NCBI GenBank assembly: GCA_964410625.1
Contig: CAYPHY010000033.1
Coordinates: 1-58,447 of the forward strand
Direction of reading: 5' to 3'
DNA length: 58,447 nt
Origin: CAYPHY01 sp964410625
GTDB taxonomy: Bacteria > Chloroflexota > Anaerolineae > Promineifilales > Promineifilaceae
The translations under genes and the position numbers were made by a program. A model generated the notes under the pieces. It made no database searches, was not told the DNA's origin, and saw nothing but the letters and a program-made list of their open reading frames with translations. Shown one piece after another: positions 34,881-43,793 of the stretch (position 1 is the stretch's first letter; each line of letters opens with the position of its first letter).

Positions 34881-35819
34881 GTGACTACAATAAAAGGTCA
34901 ACCTCAATCACTCCCGCTAACCGGAACGCAATCCAGGCCATTGCCGGTGCTGTTTGTAGCCTGGGTCGTTACCCTGCTCGTTTCTATCTTGCCCAACATC
35001 CTCTGGACCGAATTGACCGGCGCAACGCCCGCCTGGGTATTTTGGGCGAAGATCGCTTTGCTCCTTTTTGCCGCAGCACTAACGATTGTCCGGCCCGCTA
35101 TCAAACCGTTACGCGCGTACTTCGTCATCTTTCTGACCCTCTTGTTGGCGGAAGCGCTATTCTTCCGAGTTGGCAACATCGCCCAGTGGCAAGAATGGTT
35201 CGGTGGTGCAGGTGTTTCCTTTAGCCGGGAGATGTTGGGGGTGCAGCTGTTGCGTCTGGCGGTAACGGCGGTGATGATCGCCATGCTTTTTGTGATCAAG
35301 CGACGGCGCAGCGAGTTCTTCCTGGTCAAGGGCGAGCTTGACGCCCCGGCCGCTCCGGTTCGCTGGCTGATTGATAAGCCGGTCGGCTGGGTGCGCCTCG
35401 GTTGGATGCTGACACTCTGTATCACACTGGGCACATTGCTTTTCCTGGTACTTGCCGGAAAGCCGTCTTCGACAATGCTCAAAAGTGTATTACCCCTGTT
35501 GCCTGCGGTGATGGTTTTGGCCGCGATAAATGCCTTTAACGAATCGGTTAACTATCGCGCGGCATTGCTGGCCCCGTTGCATACGGCCGTCGGAGGGGCG
35601 CAGGCAATGTTGGTGGCGGCCGCTTTTTTCGGCATCGGCCATTTCTATGGGGTTCCCTATGGGCCAATCGGTGTAGTCATGGCCTTCGTTCTCGGCTGGT
35701 TCCTAAATAAGAGCATGTTGGAGACAAAGGGCTTCTTCTGGCCCTGGTTCATCCACTTCTGGCAGGATGTAGCTATCTTCTCCTTCATGGCGATAGGCTC
35801 GGTGAATCCTGGTGGATGA
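34881..35819 (+). CDS. CPBP-like multi-pass membrane protein
   Basis: About 312 residues with eight or so membrane helices. The last third resembles the CPBP (CAAX protease/bacteriocin-processing) intramembrane protease family: INAFNESVNYRAALLAPL in the place of the EExxxR motif, FFGIGHFYG for the second His motif, and FIHFWQDVAIF for the third. The first glutamate of the EE pair is Asn here, so catalysis is uncertain although the second Glu, Arg and both His remain. The GTG at 34881 has GGAG eight bases upstream; an ATG at 34794 without such a site would add 29 residues. Standing alone. Confidence 0.7.
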   Translation: MTTIKGQPQSLPLTGTQSRPLPVLFVAWVVTLLVSILPNILWTELTGATPAWVFWAKIALLLFAAALTIVRPAIKPLRAYFVIFLTLLLAEALFFRVGNIAQWQEWFGGAGVSFSREMLGVQLLRLAVTAVMIAMLFVIKRRRSEFFLVKGELDAPAAPVRWLIDKPVGWVRLGWMLTLCITLGTLLFLVLAGKPSSTMLKSVLPLLPAVMVLAAINAFNESVNYRAALLAPLHTAVGGAQAMLVAAAFFGIGHFYGVPYGPIGVVMAFVLGWFLNKSMLETKGFFWPWFIHFWQDVAIFSFMAIGSVNPGG

Positions 35820-35941
35820 CCACAGAAAATTGCAGGAGATCATCCATAAAAGCCAAACGTACGTAAATAATTACATGTGTCGCCTGCTTGTACAGTTATT
35901 CTGATGGATACAGCGTACCGAGGGGAGCCTTGGAAGTAAGG

Positions 35942-36160
35942 ATGGTGAATGACAATAATTTTAGTCACATAATCCTCTCTTTTGCGAACAGAAAGGTCGC
36001 GTTGAAGAAGGTAAAGCTCATCGAAAAACCATTTCCAGAAGAAAACGAAGCTACCTTTACTCAACGCTTGCTGGATAAGTATCACGGCCAGAGTGGGACG
36101 CTTGAAATTGTCTTCAGAAACGGCCGTCCCGAATACGCCATTGTGACGTTGAATCACTGA
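35942..36160 (+). CDS. Small hypothetical protein
   Basis: 72 residues: a basic middle (FANRKVALKKVKLIEKPF) followed by TFTQRLLDKYHGQSGTLEIVF and RPEYAIVTLNH. No membrane helix. The ATG at 35942 follows AAGTAAGG. A frame of similar length on the opposite strand (35840-36157) is judged to be its shadow because the plus-strand product has better-placed start signals and precedes the flavodoxin gene. Family not recognised. Confidence 0.5.
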   Translation: MVNDNNFSHIILSFANRKVALKKVKLIEKPFPEENEATFTQRLLDKYHGQSGTLEIVFRNGRPEYAIVTLNH

Positions 36161-36201
36161 ATAGGGGGGATGATGATGGCGAATCAGAAGGAGTATGCGT
36201 G

Positions 36202-36717
36202 ATGCAAAAGAAGATCCTTGTTACCTATGCAAGCCGGACAGGTTCTACTGCTGGCGTTGCCGAAGCGATTGGCAAAACGCTTACCGAAAGTGGAGCAGAG
36301 GTGGAAGTACGGTCGATGCAAGCCGTCCAAGACCTGAGGCGATACGATGCTGTCGTCGCAGGTAGCGCCATTCAAGAAGGAAAGTGGCTGCCGGAAGCGA
36401 TGCAGTTCATACGATTGCATCAAGCAATGTTAAACCGTAAGCCATTCGCTGCTTTTTTGGTCTGTATGACGATGGCAATGAAGAGTGTCGAGGCGCGTAA
36501 AGGGGTGCGAGATTGGATGCAGCCGGTACGCGCGTTGGTGAGACCGGTGGATGAAGGGTACTTCGCCGGGGTACTGCATATAAAGGATGTCCCATCCTTC
36601 CGCCAGCGATTGCTGTTTCGCTTGAGCGTTGCCAGTGGTGTTTGGTCGGAGGGAGACCACCGCGACTGGAATGCCATTCACAACTGGGCTGACGCTTTGG
36701 CAGTCACATTCCAGTAA
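36202..36717 (+). CDS. Flavodoxin-domain protein, HemG/protoporphyrinogen-oxidase-like
   Basis: 171 residues, flavodoxin fold. KKILVTYASRTGSTAGVAEAIGKTL is the FMN phosphate loop, VVAGSAIQEGKWLPEAMQF the second loop, and FAAFLVCMTMAM the third strand. The length and the RTGST form resemble menaquinone-dependent protoporphyrinogen oxidase HemG and related flavodoxins. No heme genes are adjacent, so a general electron carrier or oxidoreductase role remains open. AAGGAG lies eight bases before the ATG at 36202. Confidence 0.8.
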   Translation: MQKKILVTYASRTGSTAGVAEAIGKTLTESGAEVEVRSMQAVQDLRRYDAVVAGSAIQEGKWLPEAMQFIRLHQAMLNRKPFAAFLVCMTMAMKSVEARKGVRDWMQPVRALVRPVDEGYFAGVLHIKDVPSFRQRLLFRLSVASGVWSEGDHRDWNAIHNWADALAVTFQ

Positions 36718-36757
36718 ACAAATCCGATGTTACCTGTCAACCAGGTTGAGGTATGCC

Positions 36758-38002
36758 ATGTTTAACTTTCCCCAAACCAAAGCAGAAAGCTATCTGTATA
36801 ACTTTTGTGTTGAGATTGACAACCGGCGAGTGGGCAGTGTGGGCAATCGCGCGGCCGTTGATTTCTTCGCCGACACCGTCGCCTCCTTTGGATTCGAGAC
36901 GGAAACACCCTGGTTCGAGTGTATGGACTGGGTTGGTGAAGGCGCGGTGCTCAGTGTAGAGGACCACTCCTTTGCCGTTTTTCCCAGCCCTTACTCATTG
37001 GGTTGCAAGGTCACTGGGCCGTTGGTCGTGGTGGATAGCATCGAGGCATTAGAAGCGGCCGACATCACCGACAAAGTCCTCCTGTTACATGGAGCGATCG
37101 CCAGCGAACAACTGATGCCCAAGAACTTCCCCTTCTACAACCCCGACCACCACCGCCGGATCATTCAGTTGCTGGAGATTGGGAAACCGGCGGCCGTCGT
37201 CGCCGCCACCAGCCAGGATGTGACGATGGTCGGCGGGCAATATCCGTTCCCACTCATCGAAGATGGCGATTTTGACATCCCCTCGGTTTATATGACTGAA
37301 GCGGAAGGAGCACGACTGGCGGCATTTGCGGGAAAGAAGGTGTTTCTGCAGAGCGATGCCCGGCGAATCACGGCCGAAGCGTGTAATGTCATTGCTCGCA
37401 AGGGGACGAACGAACAGCAGCGGCTGGTGGTCATGGCCCATATTGATGCCAAGCTGGGTACACCGGGAGCAACGGACAATGCCGGCGGAGTCAGCGTGCT
37501 GCTGTTGCTGGCGGAGTTGCTGGCCGATTACCAGGGGGAACTGACGATTGAGCTTGTCGCCATCAATGGGGAAGATTATTTTTCCAATCCCGGCGAGCAG
37601 CAATATCTGGCTTTGAACGCCGGTAAGTTTAATGAGATTGTATTGGGCATCAACATTGATGGCGTGGGCTATCACCGTGGACGCGTGGCCTACTCCCTTT
37701 ACGACTGCCCCGCGGAGACAGCGGGGATAATCAATGATGTATTGAGCCGCTATGAAGTACTGACCCCTGGTGAAGCATGGTACCAGGGGGACCACGGCCT
37801 GTTTCTGATCAACGAGGTACCGGCGTTGGCGTTTACCTCGGAGTATTCGGCCGAACTGATGCAGACCATCACCCATACGCCAAAAGACGACCTGGAAATT
37901 GTCAAACCTTCACAGTTGGTCAAGCTAGCCGTCGCGCTGTGCGAGTTGATATTTCGTTTGGAACAACAGACTGCACTAAAAATGGAGGTCGTAAGCTGTT
38001 AA
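36758..38002 (+). CDS. M28-family zinc aminopeptidase
   Basis: 414 residues. A PA-like insert (about residues 80-190) precedes the co-catalytic two-zinc peptidase core: VVMAHIDAKLGTPGATDNAGG (His and bridging Asp), AINGEDYF (catalytic Glu with neighbouring Glu/Asp ligand), NIDGVGYHRG (Asp ligand) and THTPKDD (last His). No signal peptide is present, so it should be cytoplasmic. The start is ATG 36758 after GAGG; the frame is open 43 codons further upstream through the flavodoxin gene, which is not used. It ends two bases from the convergent reductase gene. Confidence 0.87.
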   Translation: MFNFPQTKAESYLYNFCVEIDNRRVGSVGNRAAVDFFADTVASFGFETETPWFECMDWVGEGAVLSVEDHSFAVFPSPYSLGCKVTGPLVVVDSIEALEAADITDKVLLLHGAIASEQLMPKNFPFYNPDHHRRIIQLLEIGKPAAVVAATSQDVTMVGGQYPFPLIEDGDFDIPSVYMTEAEGARLAAFAGKKVFLQSDARRITAEACNVIARKGTNEQQRLVVMAHIDAKLGTPGATDNAGGVSVLLLLAELLADYQGELTIELVAINGEDYFSNPGEQQYLALNAGKFNEIVLGINIDGVGYHRGRVAYSLYDCPAETAGIINDVLSRYEVLTPGEAWYQGDHGLFLINEVPALAFTSEYSAELMQTITHTPKDDLEIVKPSQLVKLAVALCELIFRLEQQTALKMEVVSC

Positions 38003-38004
38003 GG

Positions 38005-39687
38005 TCAGTCCGGCGAGCCGATTAGTGCGTGATACTGATGGACGGAGCCGACTGCTACTGATCCTTCACCAACGGCTCCGGCGACGCGCTTCACCGAGCC
38101 GTGCCGCGTATCGCCCACAGCGAACACACCGGGCAGGCTGGTCTCATAGGGTAGTGGCGGCCGTTCCAACGACCACGCCGCCGCAGGAAGATCACGACCG
38201 GTCAGAATAAACCCGCGTTCGTCGAGCGCCAGGACATCACGAAGCCATTCCGTGCGCGGTTCGGCGCCGATCAAGACGAAGATGGCCGCCGCCTCCACCT
38301 CCTCGCGTTGGCCGGTCTCAATGTTCTCCAGGACCAGCGTCTCAAGGCGGTTCTCTCCACGGCCGTCAACGACACGGGTGCGGAGGCGTACATGAACATT
38401 AGGCGTGGCTTGCAGTTGGGTGATCAGGTACTCAGACATACTGGTCACCAGCGACGCTCCGCGCACGAGCAGGGTAACACGCGCGGCAAACCGGGCCAGA
38501 TGTAGAGCCGCCTGCCCGGCCGAATTCGCCCCACCCACGACATAGACCGACTGCCCGGCCATTGCGGGCGCTTCAACACCGGCCGCACTATAAAAGACGC
38601 CAGCGCCAACGAGACGCTCCAGCACCTCAATCCCTAAGCGGCGGTACGCCACGCCACTGGCGATGATCACGGAGCGAGCGTGCACCTCGCTCCCATCGCT
38701 GAGCGTGATGGTGTGCTCACGGTCGCGCGTTGTCAGCCCGCTTGCTCGCTGCCCAAAGACGAACTGCGCCCCCAGCAGCAAAGCCTGCTCCCACGCGCGA
38801 AAGGCCAACTCGCCACCGCTTAGCCCCCACGGAAAGCCGAGGTAATTACGGATCATCGAGCTGGTTCCTGCCTGTCCGCCTATCGCCAAAGGCTCCACAA
38901 CAAGGGTGCTCAACCCCTCGGAGGCTCCATAAACAGCGGCCGCCAACCCAGCTGGCCCGGAACCGAGGATCGCCAGATCATACACCTCCGACGACGGCCG
39001 GGTGTGCACCCCCAGACCTTCGGCGATGTCAACAAGTGTTGGGTTATGGACGACCGAGCCGTCGTGGAAGATGACGACCGGTAGGCGCTCCGCATTTGCC
39101 CCGTGCTGGTGCAGCAATTGTCGGCCCTCGTCGGAGTCGGCCGCGTAGAAAGCGAAAGGGACGGTATTGCGGGCGAGTGTGTCGCGTAGCTCGTGGCTGC
39201 GCGGCGACCAGGGATCGCCGACGACACGCACGACGATGTGGCGCGGGTGATTGGCTCTGCTCCACGCGCTGATTGGCCCCTGTAGCTGCGGGTAAAGCAG
39301 CTCTTCAGGAGCAAACGCTCCCTTCACGACCCACAAGTCAATCCGCCCCAGCGCGGTTGCCCGTTGCAGGGAGTCCAACTCGCTGAAGGGAATGCGCGTT
39401 CCACGCTGATCCAGGGCCAGGAGCAAGGCACGCATGGCACGCTGGTGCAACGTCCGTGCGCGTTCGAGAAACTCGACGCCATCCATTCCAGGCAAATGGA
39501 GGTCAGCCATGACGAGCGCTACTTCTTCGCCGCGCTGGGCGAGTCGCTCCAGGGTGGCGAGTGCCACTTCTGGGGAGCGCTCTGCCATCACGCGAAAGTC
39601 TGCGCCGTAGCGCCTCCGCAGCGCCCGCTCAAATTCGCCAAGCGCTTCACTGTCATCGTCTACCACGAACAGTATTGGATCTAGCAT
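38005..39687 (-). CDS. Receiver domain fused to thioredoxin-reductase-like flavoprotein
   Basis: 560 residues. Residues 1-130 are a response-regulator receiver (FVVDDDSEAL acidic pocket, phospho-Asp in VMADLHLPGMDG at about residue 62). Residues about 160-240 are a thioredoxin/glutaredoxin-like fold without a CxxC (HELRDTLARNTVPFAFY, LPVVIFHDGS). Residues about 250-555 are the FAD/NAD(P)H domains of thioredoxin reductase (LAILGSGPAGLAAAVYGAS, VYVVGGANSAGQAALHL, GVFAVGDTRHGSVKR). The usual redox CATC after GVFY is replaced by SAAGVEA. This matches the known fused response regulator/thioredoxin-disulfide-reductase arrangement, but classical disulfide reduction is not possible here. The start is ATG 39687; 14 upstream in-frame codons are non-conserved. 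Confidence 0.85.
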   Translation of the reverse strand: MLDPILFVVDDDSEALGEFERALRRRYGADFRVMAERSPEVALATLERLAQRGEEVALVMADLHLPGMDGVEFLERARTLHQRAMRALLLALDQRGTRIPFSELDSLQRATALGRIDLWVVKGAFAPEELLYPQLQGPISAWSRANHPRHIVVRVVGDPWSPRSHELRDTLARNTVPFAFYAADSDEGRQLLHQHGANAERLPVVIFHDGSVVHNPTLVDIAEGLGVHTRPSSEVYDLAILGSGPAGLAAAVYGASEGLSTLVVEPLAIGGQAGTSSMIRNYLGFPWGLSGGELAFRAWEQALLLGAQFVFGQRASGLTTRDREHTITLSDGSEVHARSVIIASGVAYRRLGIEVLERLVGAGVFYSAAGVEAPAMAGQSVYVVGGANSAGQAALHLARFAARVTLLVRGASLVTSMSEYLITQLQATPNVHVRLRTRVVDGRGENRLETLVLENIETGQREEVEAAAIFVLIGAEPRTEWLRDVLALDERGFILTGRDLPAAAWSLERPPLPYETSLPGVFAVGDTRHGSVKRVAGAVGEGSVAVGSVHQYHALIGSPD

Positions 39688-39899
39688 CGCAAAAATAATG
39701 GTAAGCGGGTGGCGGCCGTTCCTTCCCAATACTCCAACGACCCGCTGCCCTCTCTCTTAATGTTGATTATCATGACTTTATCATAGAAAGCCCATTCGTG
39801 ATAGCAAGGCTTTTTAATCACTGAAAACCTCTGAGGTCTAAATCTTAGGTTTGGCCTGGTTATCGCATTAAGAACTCAAAGGTTTATTGCCGATGAACA

Positions 39900-40790
39900 C
39901 TATGGCCCTTCGCCACGAATGTAGTCGTCCACATCCACGTTATAAACAATGTCCTCGACATGGAACACAGCCCAGGGCTTGCCGTTGTTCATCCAGATCG
40001 CTGCGCCTGTGGTGTTGGTCAACGTCCCATTTAACTCCTTCCATTCGAGAATCTGGTTGAGCCAGAGGACTTTCCCTTCGCTGTCGGAGCGTTGGTAGCG
40101 CATGGACTCAAACCAGGTGATCAGCCCGGTCTGCGGGTCAAAACGCACGACGTATGTTTCTTCCTCATCTTCAAATGGGACGATGAGCAAGGCGGTACTG
40201 TCATCTACTGGCTCCCAGTGTACGCGCGGATCGGTGAGGAACAGGGAGGGCATCCAGATAGACTCCGCCCACATCCCCAAATTAGCGGCTTGATCGACCT
40301 TTGCTCCCTCATCCACGCCAAAGGGTGTTCTCCCATAGCCGCGGCCGTCGAGATACCGTTCGTTGACTTTCATCAGTGGCAGCCCAAAGAGGCCTGCCTC
40401 GATGTAGTGGCGATACCCCTGCCCAGCGATGTGGGTGAAGCGGAAGCGGGCGGGAAAGGTCAGACCGGCAATACCCGGCCGAATTTCGGCGCGGCCGGTG
40501 ATGACGGCCGAGGTGATCACCGGGATATGCTCACCATATACCAGCCGGTAGAAACGCGCCACTGGCGCAGGCAGACCTTCCGGCAGTGGAACTGTCTCCA
40601 GCGCCGGTTGCGCTTGCGGAAAGGCGGGAAAGGGAGCCGATTTTACCTGTAAGCCGAGCCAAACCGCCAGCGCCAACAATGCAATACCAGCCAGCAGGAT
40701 TAAAACGATATAGAGCATAAGCTTACTTGTCTTGGGTTGCGTCCTCTGATCTGGCAAAGCGGGCGCAACAACGGTTGTTGATGAATTCAT
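39900..40790 (-). CDS. Membrane-anchored DUF6544-like protein
   Basis: 296 residues. One membrane helix at about residues 23-46 (KLMLYIVLILLAGIALLALAVW), then an extracytoplasmic beta-rich domain beginning LPEGLPAPVARFYRLVYGEHIP. This beginning resembles the DUF6544/DUF6920 family, whose function is unknown; I am not certain of the exact number. Mid-domain features are FPARFRFTHIAGQGYRHYI, WMPSLFLTDPRVHWEPVDD and the repeated Trp/Tyr-rich strands MRYQRSDSEGK and ILEWKELNGT. The leader (40791-41231) is unusually long. Downstream lies the receiver/reductase gene, separated by 212 bases with weak hairpins. Confidence 0.7.
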   Translation of the reverse strand: MNSSTTVVAPALPDQRTQPKTSKLMLYIVLILLAGIALLALAVWLGLQVKSAPFPAFPQAQPALETVPLPEGLPAPVARFYRLVYGEHIPVITSAVITGRAEIRPGIAGLTFPARFRFTHIAGQGYRHYIEAGLFGLPLMKVNERYLDGRGYGRTPFGVDEGAKVDQAANLGMWAESIWMPSLFLTDPRVHWEPVDDSTALLIVPFEDEEETYVVRFDPQTGLITWFESMRYQRSDSEGKVLWLNQILEWKELNGTLTNTTGAAIWMNNGKPWAVFHVEDIVYNVDVDDYIRGEGP

Positions 40791-41231
40791 GATACACCCA
40801 AGAAAAAAGAGTTCCAGGCCATCTCCCTTGCTTCACTAATCGTTTGACTGAACTTGCGCCATTGGGTAGCGTTTGTCCGGCCAATTAGAAAAGCTTTGTT
40901 TAACCCTCTCTTTCGGCAGGCTTCCCTACCGGTGAGCCCTCCAGGGTTTTAAAAGCTTTCCCCGCCTTCGTTGTGGTTCATTCGCCCACGGATGGCAGCA
41001 CCCATTGGTGACTAGACTTGGACGAATCCGCCGAACCGAGCAACGTTGGCGACGTTTGAATGAAGCGAGTTTCGATGTCCTGAAACTCTTTTAAAAGCAG
41101 TTACTCTCGGAAATCACCTCTGTCCAGGCTGCTTTCCTTAAGTAAGGACAGTATAGATCGCGTCTGTTGCCTTAGATAGTGATAAACATCAGTAAAATCA
41201 GTGACAAATGTCACCAGCACGACGGCCGTAT
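40791..41231. other. Long gene-free region, possibly structured leader RNA
   Basis: 441 bases with no convincing reading frame and fewer CGGCCG motifs than the genes. It contains several self-complementary words: CTGTCC and GGACAG with inner CCTTAAGTAAGG (41120-41151), GGATGG with CCCATTGG (around 40990-41010), and two TTTTAAAAGC copies (about 40948 and 41089). It could be the 5' leader of the DUF6544-like gene on the minus strand. I could not match it to any riboswitch class I know. Confidence 0.4.
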
Positions 41232-42182
41232 TTATGTTCCTACCTTTTCCCACGGCTCGGAAATATCAAAGCCATTGCCCATGACGGAACGGTACAAGCC
41301 AGTGGCCGCGGCCGAGTAACCACCGACAAAGGCCATTTTCGCGCCGATGCGTTGCAAGCGGTGTAAGCCTTCGAGCATGACCGCTTTACCCAGTCCGTGC
41401 CTTTGATGCCGCGGGACGGTGGCGACCGGCTCAAAAATAGCGGTGCGGGTTACATCATCAAACCAGATGGTACAAAAGGAGGCGATTTCGCCGTCTGTGG
41501 TAACGGCAACAATGTCCAGGTCACGGCGGTAGAGGGGGGCGTTCTGGATATTGCGATACCAGGTTGGATCATCACGATTCTCGCGGGCGGTGTGGATATC
41601 GTCATTGTGAAAGCCCAGGCCGGAGGCATAACAACGTTCGAGCAGTTCAAGCCCATCGCCCAATGAACGCACGGTGTAGCCATGAGGAGTGGGGTATTCG
41701 GGAAGCGGCTCGCTGAGCGAACGACGAAACTGCCATTCCTGCTCTCCCGGCCGCTGCACCTGCTGATAACCATGTTGTGTTAATATGGCCTGCCGAAGGG
41801 TGTCTTGTGAATCCGTCCACACTCGGAGATGGGAACGGCCGTCTTCCGCGGTCGCCATCAAATGTTGCTCGGCAACGGCGAGCAGCTCTTCCTCCAATTC
41901 GGCCGACTGCCAGGCTGGATGGACCTGGAAGAACGCTTCCCCCTTGCCATCCGGGTTTAGAACGGCCGTTATCTCCCCATCCTCCGTTTCCCAAATGAAT
42001 GTAACCCCCTCGATTGAAAAGTCCACGAGGCGGTTGGCGAGGATGTGCCAGCGCCAGTAATCGAAGCGGACGACATGCCAGCTATATTCACGCAGGTTAT
42101 TCGCCTCCATCACCCGGCGCAAAAAGGCACGGATGCGCCAGAAGTCCTCCTCATCTTGATAGGGCCGCATGATCAGTTTCAT
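41232..42182 (-). CDS. Tandem GNAT N-acetyltransferase
   Basis: About 316 residues with two GNAT-like halves. The N-terminal half (MKLIMRPYQDEEDFWRIRAFL, LLAVAEQHLMATAED) looks like a degenerate copy. The C-terminal half has YTVRSLGDGLELLERCY, AVTTDGEIASFCTIWFDDV and the acetyl-CoA loop RHQRHGLGKAVMLEGLHRL. Substrate unknown. The start is ATG 42182: the frame is open another 72 codons upstream, but those residues are the translation of a palindromic repeat (42202-42312) and of part of the neighbouring gene, so they are not counted. Confidence 0.8.
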   Translation of the reverse strand: MKLIMRPYQDEEDFWRIRAFLRRVMEANNLREYSWHVVRFDYWRWHILANRLVDFSIEGVTFIWETEDGEITAVLNPDGKGEAFFQVHPAWQSAELEEELLAVAEQHLMATAEDGRSHLRVWTDSQDTLRQAILTQHGYQQVQRPGEQEWQFRRSLSEPLPEYPTPHGYTVRSLGDGLELLERCYASGLGFHNDDIHTARENRDDPTWYRNIQNAPLYRRDLDIVAVTTDGEIASFCTIWFDDVTRTAIFEPVATVPRHQRHGLGKAVMLEGLHRLQRIGAKMAFVGGYSAAATGLYRSVMGNGFDISEPWEKVGT

Positions 42183-42201
42183 TAGGTTACTCAATTTAGA
42201 G

Positions 42202-42312
42202 CCTGTCCGAATGTTCAACGCAAAGTCACAGAGATGCAGAGGCGCAGAGCATAACTGAGTATGCTCTGCACCTCTGTGTCTTTTAAGGACTACCTGGCCT
42301 AATTCGGACAGG
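42202..42312. repeat. CCTGTCCGAAT two-arm element
   Basis: CCTGTCCGAAT (42202-42212) and ATTCGGACAGG (42302-42312) are exact complements. Inside, CAGAGATGCAGAGGCGCAGAGCAT faces ATGCTCTGCACCTCTGTG, making one long hairpin between the two minus-strand genes. Confidence 0.85.
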
Positions 42313-42315
42313 TTC

Positions 42316-43419
42316 TTAATCAGGCCAGGCGACTTCCAGGGCGTGGCACTGACCTCGCGCCAGCCAGCCATAAGGGGTGCCGGGGGCCGGGTTGACAATC
42401 TCTAACTCCACCGGTTCGCCGCCGTCGCCACGGTAGAATAGCACCTGCACATAGACTGCTGGGAAGGTGATGTCAATGTCCGTCACCCAGCCGCTATCCA
42501 TCCAGCCTTCCTCCGCCCACCAGGAGTAGAGGACACGGCCGCCCACTTCCTGCACCACATAAAGGCCGCGCCGGGCCTCATCGCCGCCCACCTCGAAGTT
42601 AATCCGCAAGCAGGCATTCTCGCGCGGCTCCTTTGTTGGCGTTGGCGTGTCGAGCATGGCGGGTTGCGTCGGCCGTGGCAACGTGGCAGTGGCCGTCGCC
42701 GTTGCTGGCGTGGTGGGGGAAGGCGTAAGCGTCAGCACGCGCGTGCTGACCGGAAGAGTAGCTGTGACCGTCGGTGTTGCTGTTGCAGTGACCGTAATCT
42801 CTGCTGTCGCCGTCACCGATGGGGTGATGGTCGCTTCGCTGGTTGGCGTAGCGGTTAGCGTCGGCGTCATTGTGCTGGTTGCAGTAGGCGAGAGGGTGGC
42901 TGTTGGTGTGGGTGAAACCACAGAGGCACAGGTATCCACCCAAAGGCCAACGCTGTCGGCGGCATAGAACTTCAACGCCCCTGCGCTTTCCGCTACAAAT
43001 GAACCGCTGGAGACCATTCCCTGCGGCAATTCATAAACGGCCGTGTCACCAATGTAGAAGTGATTGACCCGCTCATCGGGGTCGTCGTCAATCACCCGAT
43101 ATTCAACCACACAACCCGGCGAAACCTGCCCTAAAGTGATCCATGTCTGGTAGGCAGCTTCGGGGGCATAGTCAGCGGTGGTTGACCAGACGCGTTCTTT
43201 CGGAGCGGCCGTATAGTCCGGCCCAGGTAGTAGATCAAAGCCAAACGGCCGTCGCTTGACGATAAAGTTTAGCCCGGGATCGATTGTGTAAGACCCTTCT
43301 TCGCCTAAATAGGTTATGGAAGGAAGGCCACCGGGGACGGCCGAGCCGACTTGCTGTAGGGAGAGGACCCAAAGGCCGACGACACCGAAAAGCGATAGTA
43401 AAACCAATACACGTTTCAT
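42316..43419 (-). CDS. Secreted protein with Thr/Pro-rich repetitive spacer
   Basis: About 367 residues. The N-terminus MKRVLVLLSLFGVVGLWVLSL is a signal peptide or anchor. A first outer domain includes CVVEYRVIDDDPDERVNHF and SFVAESAGALKFYAADSVG. Residues roughly 175-265 are a low-complexity stalk of TATPTVTAT-type repeats. The C-terminal domain begins ENACLRINFEVGGDEARRGLY and ends CHALEVAWPD; two cysteines flank it. The stalk-plus-domains plan suggests a cell-surface protein. Start ATG 43419; one ATG is directly before it and an earlier one adds a non-hydrophobic leader. Confidence 0.7.
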   Translation of the reverse strand: MKRVLVLLSLFGVVGLWVLSLQQVGSAVPGGLPSITYLGEEGSYTIDPGLNFIVKRRPFGFDLLPGPDYTAAPKERVWSTTADYAPEAAYQTWITLGQVSPGCVVEYRVIDDDPDERVNHFYIGDTAVYELPQGMVSSGSFVAESAGALKFYAADSVGLWVDTCASVVSPTPTATLSPTATSTMTPTLTATPTSEATITPSVTATAEITVTATATPTVTATLPVSTRVLTLTPSPTTPATATATATLPRPTQPAMLDTPTPTKEPRENACLRINFEVGGDEARRGLYVVQEVGGRVLYSWWAEEGWMDSGWVTDIDITFPAVYVQVLFYRGDGGEPVELEIVNPAPGTPYGWLARGQCHALEVAWPD

Positions 43420-43793
43420 CATACACTCATCCATCTGAATGATGCCTGGCAACGATGCCCGGTATTATTCAGAACTACATGATCTAGTTAAACCTTCCTT
43501 TTCTCCCTCTATGATTCAGTCGTTAAACAAACTGAAAGGGGCAGTGTCATTCTGCCACTATTAATTTAGCAAATTTTTATGCCTTAAAAGCAGTTCCTTT
43601 AATCACGTTCTGGCAATGACGTTCGTCACTGGCAGATCGTGGCGTTTCACGAGTATCGTATGGTCAGCGGGCAAACACCTAAGCAGCATCACACGAAATG
43701 CCCACCGATCCGCAACTTTTAACGGCCGCGATTCACAACCAGGCCACTCCTTGATGAAGCTATCAAAAGCCATCACAGGAAAAGGAAACGAGC
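43420..43793. other. Gene-free stretch before the hydrogenase operon
   Basis: 374 bases. Frames of 60-85 codons exist on both strands (around 43603-43857) but have Cys/Arg/Ser-rich compositions without recognisable features. The AT-rich part 43540-43600 could hold the operon promoter; I see no clear -35/-10 pair. Confidence 0.4.

Noticed and set aside
35840..36157. 105-residue minus-strand protein
   Set aside because: It mirrors the plus-strand frame at 35942-36160, which has a better start and position; no recognisable feature is seen on the minus strand.
40880..41050. Cobalamin, c-di-GMP, TPP or ydaO-type riboswitch
   Set aside because: Isolated words resemble parts of these aptamers but the conserved cores do not occur in the right order.
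42183..42398. 72-residue N-terminal extension of the tandem GNAT
   Set aside because: It is a translation of the CCTGTCCGAAT palindrome and the end of the neighbouring gene.
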